Shown here one piece after another: positions 15,727 to 22,638 of a stretch of DNA of 25,908 nucleotides; the first letter of the stretch is position 1; each line of letters opens with the position of its first letter. The notes below the pieces were generated by a model that worked only from the letters and a program-made list of their open reading frames with translations, made no database searches and had not been told where the DNA came from. The translations under genes and the position numbers were made by a program. The stretch is taken from NCBI GenBank assembly GCA_044356305.1, contig JBIKWM010000042.1, positions 1-25,908 of the forward strand. The letters are read 5' to 3'. The stretch comes from JBIKWM01 sp044356305. Lineage in GTDB: Bacteria > Bacteroidota > Bacteroidia > UBA10329.

Positions 15727-16246
15727 TCAAATAAAGCTCAAGAAGCCCATCGGGCAGAGCGCAGTGCACCGTGCGCTTTCGCTTGTCTATTTTCTCAATG
15801 ATGGGTTCTACAGCCGGTATCAGCACCTCTGTGCCGTTGTGATCAACTACCAGCACCGCATGGGCCTTCATCTCCATGATGGATGAAATGGTACCCAGGT
15901 CGCCATGCATCGGGTCGGTCACCTTCCAGCCTACCAGCTGTTCGAGGTCATCATCCTGTTTCTGGGCCGACTGTCTGCCATATACCAGCACCTCGCATCG
16001 AACAAGGCGCATGGCGTACGCTTCGTCATCGACATGATCAAAGCTCAGTTCCCATTCATGACCCACCTCCTGGGCCGACCGCACAAAAAAGGGAACCGGC
16101 CCTTGCCCTAAACGGACAAAGACCGGTTCTCCTACTTTGAATCTGACCTTTTCGGCCGTGATGCGGACCCTAACGGAACCACGCTGCCCATGTGTGCGAG
16201 TCACAGTGCCAACGGGGCACAGAGGCTTCGCGGGGGCGGCAGGCAT
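15719..16246 (-). CDS. rimM: Ribosome maturation factor RimM
   Basis: RimM binds S19 and helps mature the 30S head. The N-terminal beta-barrel starts G-T-V-T-R-T-H-G-Q-R-G-S-V-R-V, matching the family pattern G-x-I-x-x-x-H-G-x-x-G. The C-terminal PRC-barrel carries L-V-G-W-K-V-T-D with G-D-L-G-T-I, HAVLVVDHNGTEVLIPAVEP and I-x-x-I-D. Length 175 is normal. The ATG at 16246 shares a base with the rpsP stop (TGATG), so the pair is coupled; a GTG one codon upstream is the alternative. Confidence 0.92.
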   Translation of the reverse strand: MPAAPAKPLCPVGTVTRTHGQRGSVRVRITAEKVRFKVGEPVFVRLGQGPVPFFVRSAQEVGHEWELSFDHVDDEAYAMRLVRCEVLVYGRQSAQKQDDDLEQLVGWKVTDPMHGDLGTISSIMEMKAHAVLVVDHNGTEVLIPAVEPIIEKIDKRKRTVHCALPDGLLELYLNA

Positions 16247-16800
16247 CACTCAGCGGCTGCCTCCGGGGCTGCATCGGCTGCGGCCTCGGTGCTCTCTTCT
16301 ACTGCCTCAGTCTCAACAGCGGCAGCAGCCTCTTCGGCCAATGGCGAGTTCTTGGCCAACACCTTGGCAGCAATGTTCTCGCGCACTGCGCTCTCTGCCT
16401 TCAGGCGGTCGGCAGCGGCCTTTGCGCTGGCACTGCGCAGACTTCCGCGCTTGCCCTCGATCTTACCGGCCTTGGCCTCGGTCCATTCGCTGAAGCGCTT
16501 CTCAGCCTCTTCAAGGCTGAATGCTCCTTTCTTCACCCCATCTAAGAGGTGCTTCTTGTACAGGACCCCCTTGTAGCTCAGGATGGCGCGGCAAGTATCG
16601 GTCGGCTGGGCGCCCTTGTTCACCCAATCAAGCGTACGGTCGAAATCGATATCGATCGTGGCTGGATTGGTGTTAGGGTTGTACACGCCAAGCTTCTCAA
16701 TCTTCCTCCCATCCCGTGGGGCTCTCTGGTCGGCTACTACGATGTGGAACACCGCATAGCCTTTCTTTCCGTGACGCTGCAATCTGATCTTGGTCGCCAT
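16246..16800 (-). CDS. rpsP: 30S ribosomal protein S16
   Basis: The first 80 residues are canonical S16: M-A-T-K-I-R-L-Q-R-H-G-K-K-G, F-H-I-V-V-A-D-Q-R-A-P-R-D-G-R, I-E-K-L-G-V-Y-N-P and D-W-V-N-K-G-A-Q-P-T-D-T. The protein is 184 residues, about twice the E. coli length. The extra part is a Lys/Ala-rich helix followed by an Ala/Glu-rich acidic tail, as I recall for Bacteroidota S16. It heads the rpsP-rimM-trmN6 operon, 113 bases after the PIF1 helicase stop. I could not identify a TAnnTTTG box in that gap with confidence. Confidence 0.95.
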   Translation of the reverse strand: MATKIRLQRHGKKGYAVFHIVVADQRAPRDGRKIEKLGVYNPNTNPATIDIDFDRTLDWVNKGAQPTDTCRAILSYKGVLYKKHLLDGVKKGAFSLEEAEKRFSEWTEAKAGKIEGKRGSLRSASAKAAADRLKAESAVRENIAAKVLAKNSPLAEEAAAAVETEAVEESTEAAADAAPEAAAE

Positions 16801-16913
16801 CTACTGAGAAAATTGGAATTGGTTATTGTTAAAAAGGGCCGCGAATATCGGCATTTAACTGATCGGTTCGGCCTATCGTACGCATTTTCAGTGTATAGGC
16901 CCTGCAAGTGCCG

Positions 16914-19193
16914 TCAGGCGGGCGTTTCCGACCTGTTGAGGTGCGACAGTACCATGCGCACCGCCCCGTGCGAGTACCGTGCATTGAGTGCCGCAACGCG
17001 CTCACCGAGGCTCATTTCGGGGTGTTTGCGCACGTGGTCGGTCAGCTCTATGATCGCTTCGGGACGCAAGGCCTGATCGATACGGATATCACCCACCTGC
17101 ACAGCTTTTGATAGGTGCGTCTCGATGGTCGATGCTTTCAGTCCGCGCCCCACGGCTATCTCTTCAAGACTCAATCCTTGATTGAACAGTGCAAGGGTCT
17201 CTTTGTACGTGTCAACCTTTAGTTTTTTGTCTGTAGGTCTTTCACTGACCGATTTCTTGGGCTTGCGTTCGCGGCCGCTGCTACCTTTCTCTGGTTTCCA
17301 ATCGCCCAGCATCTCCTCGGCCTTATTCATCAGCAGACCCCGCAGTTTTTTCATCCGCTCGGCCTCGGCCGGTTCGGTGGTGGTGGGTGTGCCGTTTATA
17401 ATATCACCGGCTATCCGACTCACCTTCCATACATCGGTCAGCCGTTTGGTCAGCAGCACGTCCACTTCTGATAGGGTGTTGTAGTAGGTCTTGGCCTTAC
17501 TCAGGCGCCTCACCATGGCCATGTGCGAGAAGAGGTGGAACATCCATTCCTCAAGTTTTGACGAGTAATAGTTGCTTGCCTTGCCCACCCGCTCAAGCAG
17601 ATGTACCGTGTCGGCCGCCTGGAGCAGGGCGTGTACCTGATGGCGAAATCTGCCAGTGTTCGCCTCCTCAGCCTGCAGCATGGCCAGCAGCTCGGGCAGG
17701 GCATTGCGCAGCGCTGAGTCGTTGAAAGTGCTCACTGTGTCATCTCTGCGCAAGGTGTTCTCTATCAGATTCACAGTGTCAGCGAAACTGAATGTGTTGG
17801 TGATGAGTGTCCATAGGTAGTGCGCCTGTCCCTGTCTCAGCGATTCGCTCAGCGGTGGCTGCTCATCTTTTTTCTGGTTGAATGCGGCCACCACCGGATC
17901 AGTGGTCACTACGTTGGGATCGATGCGTGTGCGGAACATCAACCCTTCGAGACTGCGCAGGCGGCTCATGGCCACATATACCTGACCTGGGGCAAAGGCA
18001 CGGCCCACGTCAATGATGGCACGGTCGAATGTGAGGCCCTGGCTCTTGTGCACCGTTATGGCCCACGCCAGCCGCAGCGGATACTGCGTGTAACTGCCTA
18101 TTAGTTCCTCATCAAGGTCGCGGGTGCGCTCGTTCACGGTGTATCGCTTGTTCTGCCATACCTCCTGGCGCACCACGTACCGTTCGTTCTTGTCGCGCAG
18201 CAACACCTCCACATGATCATCGGCCAACTCTATCACCTTGGCCAAGGTCCCGTTCTGGTAAATCCCATCGCGCGAGTCGTTCTTCATGAACATCACCTGG
18301 GCACCCACCTTGAGTTCTATGTATTCATTCACTGGGTAGGCCGACTCGGGGAAATCGCCATCCACCTCGGCCCTGAACCGTATGGCTTTTCCTCCTAGCC
18401 TTGCCAACCCGGCCTGATTCAAGGTATCTGCCGTGTGATTGTGGGTGGTCAGGGTCACAATGCCATCGTCCTTTTCTCCGGCATTGGGGGTGTAGCGGCT
18501 GTTGAGCAGGGCTATGTCATCCTGTGTCACGGTGTTGTTGCGCAGGTTGTTCAGCAGGGCCACAAAGCGTTCATCGCTCTGCCTGAATACCTTTTCGAGT
18601 TCAATATGCACGTATCCGGCCTCGCGCAGCCCCCACGATTCAAAGAAATGGGGCGACCCATAATACCGGTCCATAAGCTGCCGCTCGTTGTCTTTCACCA
18701 CCGGTGGCAACTGGTGCAGGTCTCCTATCAGCAGCAGTTGCACGCCCCCGAACGGCACACGCGGATTGCCCCGCACCGAGCGCAACCGTGCGTCAATGGC
18801 ATCGAGTATGTCGGCCCTCAGCATGCTCACCTCGTCAATGATCAGGAGGTCGATGCTGCGCAGCACCTGTCTGCGAGGGCCGTTGAGCGGGTGTTTCACC
18901 ACAAGTGTGCGGGCGGTATGGCACCCGGCCATCTCGGCACTGTCTATCCGGGCATCGCGGTCGGGCAGAAAAGTGCCCAAAGGCAACAGGAACTGCGAGT
19001 GGATGGTGACGCCCTGCGCATTGAGTGCCGCGATGCCCGTTGGGGCCACCACCACATGCCGTTTGTGGGTGGTGCGGGCCAGTTCGCGCAGAAAGGTGGT
19101 CTTGCCTGTTCCGGCCTTGCCTGTCAGGTACACATGGCGGTCGGTGCAGTTCACAAACCTGTCGGCCAGTTTTATCAGATCGGTGGTCTCCAT
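16914..19193 (-). CDS. PIF1-like SF1B helicase with C-terminal winged-helix/HTH domain
   Basis: The first 450 residues form a PIF1-type 5'-3' DNA helicase: Walker A GKAGTGKT (25-32), V-V-A-P-T-G-I-A-A-L-N-A-x-G-V-T-I-H-S-Q-F, Walker B LLIIDEVSML (Asp120, Glu121), L-I-G-D-L-H-Q-L-P-P-V and the late motifs AITVHKSQGLTFDRAIID and V-Y-V-A-M-S-R-L-R-S-L-E-G-L. A helical middle region follows. A basic linker (about 645-670, K-P-K-K-S and K-K-L-K-V) leads to a C-terminal domain with A-L-F-N-Q-G-L-S-L-E-E-I-A-V-G-R-G-L-K-A-S-T-I-E-T-H-L, the helix-turn-helix found at the end of bacterial RecQ/PIF1 proteins. Bacterial relatives resolve G-quadruplex and structured DNA. A TAGCTTCG box lies 36 bases upstream (19230-19237). 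Confidence 0.9.
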   Translation of the reverse strand: METTDLIKLADRFVNCTDRHVYLTGKAGTGKTTFLRELARTTHKRHVVVAPTGIAALNAQGVTIHSQFLLPLGTFLPDRDARIDSAEMAGCHTARTLVVKHPLNGPRRQVLRSIDLLIIDEVSMLRADILDAIDARLRSVRGNPRVPFGGVQLLLIGDLHQLPPVVKDNERQLMDRYYGSPHFFESWGLREAGYVHIELEKVFRQSDERFVALLNNLRNNTVTQDDIALLNSRYTPNAGEKDDGIVTLTTHNHTADTLNQAGLARLGGKAIRFRAEVDGDFPESAYPVNEYIELKVGAQVMFMKNDSRDGIYQNGTLAKVIELADDHVEVLLRDKNERYVVRQEVWQNKRYTVNERTRDLDEELIGSYTQYPLRLAWAITVHKSQGLTFDRAIIDVGRAFAPGQVYVAMSRLRSLEGLMFRTRIDPNVVTTDPVVAAFNQKKDEQPPLSESLRQGQAHYLWTLITNTFSFADTVNLIENTLRRDDTVSTFNDSALRNALPELLAMLQAEEANTGRFRHQVHALLQAADTVHLLERVGKASNYYSSKLEEWMFHLFSHMAMVRRLSKAKTYYNTLSEVDVLLTKRLTDVWKVSRIAGDIINGTPTTTEPAEAERMKKLRGLLMNKAEEMLGDWKPEKGSSGRERKPKKSVSERPTDKKLKVDTYKETLALFNQGLSLEEIAVGRGLKASTIETHLSKAVQVGDIRIDQALRPEAIIELTDHVRKHPEMSLGERVAALNARYSHGAVRMVLSHLNRSETPA

Positions 19194-19229
19194 GGTTTCT
19201 GTTTCAGGCTGTTGTCAGGAATAGGACTG

Positions 19230-19237
19230 CGAAGCTA
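19230..19237 (-). promoter_or_regulatory. Possible -7 box TAGCTTCG for the PIF1-like helicase
   Basis: TAGCTTCG deviates by one base from TAnnTTTG, as does the box before the C45 gene, and lies 36 bases before the ATG at 19193. No -33 box is apparent. Confidence 0.3.
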
Positions 19238-19266
19238 AACCAGCCGGCCGCCTCGTACCTCAGGCC

Positions 19267-19274
19267 TACTTTTG
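19267..19274 (+). promoter_or_regulatory. -7 box TACTTTTG of the thiolase promoter
   Basis: A perfect TAnnTTTG match on the plus strand, in the same local context (ggc-c-TACTTTTG) as the box before ispH. The leader to the ATG at 19333 would be about 55 bases. A -33 TTTG was not found. Confidence 0.45.
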
Positions 19275-19332
19275 CAATCGGTTTCCGGCACGGATCTACA
19301 TCCGCTTCGGGCCCTACCTTAGATCAGAACAG

Positions 19333-20550
19333 ATGAGCAGAACCCTTAACGAGGCATACATCATTGATGCCGTACGCACCCCTATCGGCAGTTTCGGAGG
19401 CACTTTGGCTCCCATCCGCACCGATGATCTGGCGGCATTGCCCTTGGCCGAACTTCTGAGGCGCAACGCATCGCTTGATCCTGCCGCCATTGAGGATGTG
19501 GTAATGGGTTGTGCCAATCAGGCAGGCGAGGACAACCGCAATGTGGCGCGCATGGCGTTGCTTCTGGCCGGCTATCCCATCACCGTGGGCGGCATAACGG
19601 TGAACAGGCTGTGTGCATCGGGCATGTGTGCCGTGGCCGATGCGGCCCGCGCCATTGCCACCGGCAGTGGCGATGTGTATGTGGCCGCAGGGGCCGAACA
19701 CATGACCCGCGGTCCTTGGGTGATATCGAAGGCATCGACCCCGTTCGGCCGCGACAGCGAGATGCACGACAGCAGTTTCGGGTGGCGGTTCATCAACCCG
19801 CGCATGCACGAACTGTATGGCACCGATGCCATGGGGCAGACGGCTGAGAATCTGGCCGTGCTGCACAACATTTCGCGTCAGGATCAGGATGAGTTCGCCC
19901 TCCGGTCGCAACAGAAAGCCTACCGGGCGCAGCGCGAGGGCCGTTTGGAACAGGAGACCATGCCGGTTCTCATTCCCCGTAAAAAAGGAGACCCCATCGT
20001 TTTTGCGGCCGATGAGTTCATAAAACCCGATACCAATCCTGATGCTCTTGCCAAGCTGCGTCCGGCTTTCAGAAAAGATGGATCGGTCACCGCTGGCAAC
20101 AGTTCGGGCCTAAACGATGGTGCTGCAGCCATGTTGCTCGCATCCGAACAGGGAATGAAGGACCACGACCTGAAGCCCTTGGCGCGCATCGTCTCAAGCG
20201 CAGTGGCAGGGGTCGAGCCGCGTATCATGGGAATCGGGCCCGTGGAGGCATCGCGTAAGGCTCTGGAGCGGGCCGGTCTTTCATTAGCAGAGATGGATGT
20301 GCTCGAACTCAACGAGGCTTTTGCCGCCCAGGTACTTGCATGTACCCGCAGCATGGGCCTGGCCGATGACGATCCGCGCATCAATCCCAACGGTGGCGCC
20401 ATCGCCCTCGGGCACCCGCTCGGCATGAGCGGCACCCGCATCATTCAGGCCGCTGCCTTGCAACTGAGGCGCTCTGGTGGACGCTATGCCCTGGCCACCA
20501 TGTGCATCGGGGTAGGGCAGGGGTACGCGGTGGTGCTCGAGGCCTGTTGA
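19333..20550 (+). CDS. Thiolase (3-oxoadipyl-CoA / acetyl-CoA acyltransferase type)
   Basis: This degradative-type thiolase cleaves 3-oxoacyl-CoA with CoA. The nucleophile is Cys94 in N-R-L-C-A-S-G-M, the His is His361 in ALGHPLGMSGTR and the second Cys is Cys391 in T-M-C-I-G-V-G-Q-G. The block H-D-S-S-F-G-W-R-F-I-N-P-R-M and the N-P-N-G-G-A-I-A-L-G motif resemble PcaF/PaaJ 3-oxoadipyl-CoA thiolases, but Bacteroidota acetyl-CoA acyltransferases share the same block, so I leave the substrate open. Length 405 is normal. It is transcribed alone from its own -7 box. No other beta-oxidation or phenylacetate genes are beside it. Confidence 0.88.
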   Translation: MSRTLNEAYIIDAVRTPIGSFGGTLAPIRTDDLAALPLAELLRRNASLDPAAIEDVVMGCANQAGEDNRNVARMALLLAGYPITVGGITVNRLCASGMCAVADAARAIATGSGDVYVAAGAEHMTRGPWVISKASTPFGRDSEMHDSSFGWRFINPRMHELYGTDAMGQTAENLAVLHNISRQDQDEFALRSQQKAYRAQREGRLEQETMPVLIPRKKGDPIVFAADEFIKPDTNPDALAKLRPAFRKDGSVTAGNSSGLNDGAAAMLLASEQGMKDHDLKPLARIVSSAVAGVEPRIMGIGPVEASRKALERAGLSLAEMDVLELNEAFAAQVLACTRSMGLADDDPRINPNGGAIALGHPLGMSGTRIIQAAALQLRRSGGRYALATMCIGVGQGYAVVLEAC

Positions 20551-20644
20551 GTTGATCGATAAAGTCTTTGGCTCTTTCGGTGACAGCGAACCGTAGGTTA
20601 CGGAACACTGCGGCACGGTGTCATCCGATCATTCTTCCCCATAC

Positions 20645-20669
20645 TTGGTAGTTGACAAGGCTACTTTTG
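20645..20669 (+). promoter_or_regulatory. Promoter of ispH
   Basis: TACTTTTG (20662-20669) is a perfect -7 box. A TTG at 20645-20647 lies 14 bases before it, slightly closer than usual for -33, so only the -7 part is well supported. The ATG is 28 bases downstream of the box. Confidence 0.5.
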
Positions 20670-20697
20670 TCGGAGTCTACCGTGCCATTTCGAGCCT

Positions 20698-21918
20698 ATG
20701 AAATCATTCAACATACCCGCCTATTACCGTTCGGGCCTCATAGGTCGAATCAAATCTGCGCGCAGGGACAATGATCCGCGCAAAAAGGATTTCAGTCCCA
20801 CTGTGCTCAATCTCGGACCGCTCAGATTTCTCATTGCCCGTCATTTCGGATTCTGTTATGGGGTAGAGAATGCCATTGAGATCAGTTACCGGGCCTTGGA
20901 GGAGAACCCTGGCAGGCGCATCTTCCTCCTGAGCCAGATGATCCATAACCCCGAGGTGAATGCCGACCTGGAGAGCCGTGGCATACGGTTCATTATGGAC
21001 ACCGAGGGCCATCAGTTCGTGCCGTGGGACCAGCTTACATCTGAAGATGTGGTGATTGTACCGGCTTTTGGCACCACGGTCGAGATTGAACAACGCCTCA
21101 CCGCCATGGGCATCAGCGTGGAGCGGTACAATACCACCTGCCCATTTGTGGAGAAGGTGTGGAAGCGGGCCGCCAAACTGGGCGAGGACAATTTCACCGT
21201 GGTGATACATGGCAAACATCGCCACGAGGAGACCCGTGCCACCTTTTCGCATAGCTATCAGAATGCTCCTTCGGTAGTGATCAAGGACATGGACGAGGCG
21301 CAGCTGCTAGGCCGGATCATCTTGGGCACCGAACCGCTCACAACCTTCGAGGAGGTGTTCCGCTCCCGTGCATCAATGGGTTTTGACCCCACCCGCGACC
21401 TGCAGCGGATAGGGGTGGTGAACCAGACCACCATGCTGGCCAGCGAGACCCAGGCCATAGCCGACCATCTGCGCCAGGTGATGGAGCTACGCTACGGCAC
21501 CGAGGCGCTCAAAGACCACGCGGCCGACACCCGCGACACCCTCTGCTACGCCACCAACGACAACCAGGGCGCTACCTACGGCCTGCTTGAGGAGACGGCC
21601 GATCTGGCCATTGTGGTGGGAGGTTACAACAGCAGCAACACCTCACATCTGGTTGAGCTGTGCGAGGAACGTTTCCCTACCTACTTCATCAGTAGCGAGC
21701 GCGAGATCGATGGCCACACCATCAGCCATTTCGATATACATGGCCACGCCATGAGGCGCACCGAGGGTTTTATACCGGCCACCCGGCCATTGACCATTGC
21801 CATCACCAGCGGTGCATCGTGCCCCGATGCGGTGGTCGACCGCGTCATGCTCAAGATCATAGCCTTGGTAGACGGTGCCGCAGACCCTGTTGCGGCCATC
21901 GATGCCCTGGTGGGCTGA
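20698..21918 (+). CDS. ispH: 4-hydroxy-3-methylbut-2-enyl diphosphate reductase, long (cyanobacterial/plant-type) form
   Basis: It is the last enzyme of the MEP pathway, making IPP and DMAPP with a [4Fe-4S] cluster. The cluster cysteines are Cys53 in HFGFCYGVENAIE, Cys148 in Y-N-T-T-C-P-F-V-E-K-V-W and one near residue 375 in T-S-G-A-S-C-P-D-A-V-V. The substrate-binding blocks are M-I-H-N-P-E-V-N, H-G-K-H-R-H-E-E-T and V-V-G-G-Y-N-S-S-N-T-S-H-L. At 406 residues it is about 100 longer than E. coli IspH. The extra parts and V-P-A-F-G-T-T-V-E, where E. coli-type enzymes have H-G-V, match the cyanobacterial/chloroplast subfamily. It ends four bases from the convergent TPR gene. Confidence 0.92.
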   Translation: MKSFNIPAYYRSGLIGRIKSARRDNDPRKKDFSPTVLNLGPLRFLIARHFGFCYGVENAIEISYRALEENPGRRIFLLSQMIHNPEVNADLESRGIRFIMDTEGHQFVPWDQLTSEDVVIVPAFGTTVEIEQRLTAMGISVERYNTTCPFVEKVWKRAAKLGEDNFTVVIHGKHRHEETRATFSHSYQNAPSVVIKDMDEAQLLGRIILGTEPLTTFEEVFRSRASMGFDPTRDLQRIGVVNQTTMLASETQAIADHLRQVMELRYGTEALKDHAADTRDTLCYATNDNQGATYGLLEETADLAIVVGGYNSSNTSHLVELCEERFPTYFISSEREIDGHTISHFDIHGHAMRRTEGFIPATRPLTIAITSGASCPDAVVDRVMLKIIALVDGAADPVAAIDALVG

Positions 21919-21921
21919 TCC

Positions 21922-22578
21922 TCACTTACAAAGGTCGAGCAGGTCGCTCTTGGCGCGCTGGTGGCCCATGTCGCGGGCCAGACGAAGGTCATCGCACCCA
22001 CCGGCCTTATCTTCCATGAACTGCTTGAGGTGACCTCGGCCGAAGTACGCCTCGGCCAGCTTCTCCTTCAGGTATTCGCTCTTGGCCTGATCCACCTTCT
22101 GTCCTTCAAAATCGCCCAGTACCTTCTTGATGGATGCCTTGTAGCTGAAGTTCTCCATCTGCTTCTTGGCCTGTTCCACGGCATAGTCGTAATCGCGCAG
22201 CGAAAGGTTGAATTCCACCTGAAGGAACCGAACCCCCGCCCGCTTCAACATGGCATCAACAAGGTTCGGGTCGGTCTGTATGGCCTGCGAGTACACCACC
22301 ACGGCACTGTCGTACTTACGGGCGTTCTCAAACTCCACACCCCTCTGATAGGTGCGCAGGGCCTCCTCGCTGGCGCTCATCACATTCACCGCTGGTTTAT
22401 CCTTGTTGGCGGCCTTCATTGCAGCTATCTTCTCCTCTTTGCTGCGGGTGTCCACCCCGTTCGGGGCCGTTTCAGTAGGTGTCGATGCCGGCTTGGCGGG
22501 TGCCGATGGATTCTGCGCCACGGTCACGGCCCATTGACCGAGAATCAGGAGTATAAAAAGGTAACGCGACACGGGCAT
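21922..22578 (-). CDS. Secreted/periplasmic TPR protein
   Basis: From the ATG at 22578 the 218-residue protein has a signal peptide (MPVSRYLFILLILGQWAVTVAQ), a Pro/Thr/Ala-rich linker with a basic K-E-E-K-I-A-A-M-K-A-A-N-K-D-K, then TPR helices: ALRTYQRGVEFENARKYDSA, VVYSQAIQTDPNLVDAMLKR and R-F-L-Q-V-E-F-N-L-S-L-R-D-Y-D-Y-A. It ends in A-G-G-C-D-D-L-R-L-A-R-D-M-G, a Sel1/TPR-like terminus with two Cys that I recall in Bacteroidota TPR proteins. A TTG at 22623 would place 15 residues before the signal peptide and is rejected. It starts 60 bases after the TonB receptor stop on the same strand, so they may share a transcript. TPRs suggest a scaffold; no partner can be named. Confidence 0.75.
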   Translation of the reverse strand: MPVSRYLFILLILGQWAVTVAQNPSAPAKPASTPTETAPNGVDTRSKEEKIAAMKAANKDKPAVNVMSASEEALRTYQRGVEFENARKYDSAVVVYSQAIQTDPNLVDAMLKRAGVRFLQVEFNLSLRDYDYAVEQAKKQMENFSYKASIKKVLGDFEGQKVDQAKSEYLKEKLAEAYFGRGHLKQFMEDKAGGCDDLRLARDMGHQRAKSDLLDLCK

Positions 22579-22638
22579 CAAAGCGAGGCGCAATTTAATA
22601 TACAGAAATGAATGATCCGACAAGCGCCCGAAAGGGGG

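Noticed and set aside
20580..20625. Short inverted repeats (CCGTA-GGT-TACGG and ACACTG/CGGTGT) after the thiolase gene as a terminator
   Set aside because: Stems of only five or six pairs with no following T-tract; too weak to call.
22579..22623. TTG-initiated N-terminal extension of the TPR protein
   Set aside because: It would bury the signal peptide 15 residues inside the protein; the ATG at 22578 places it at the start.
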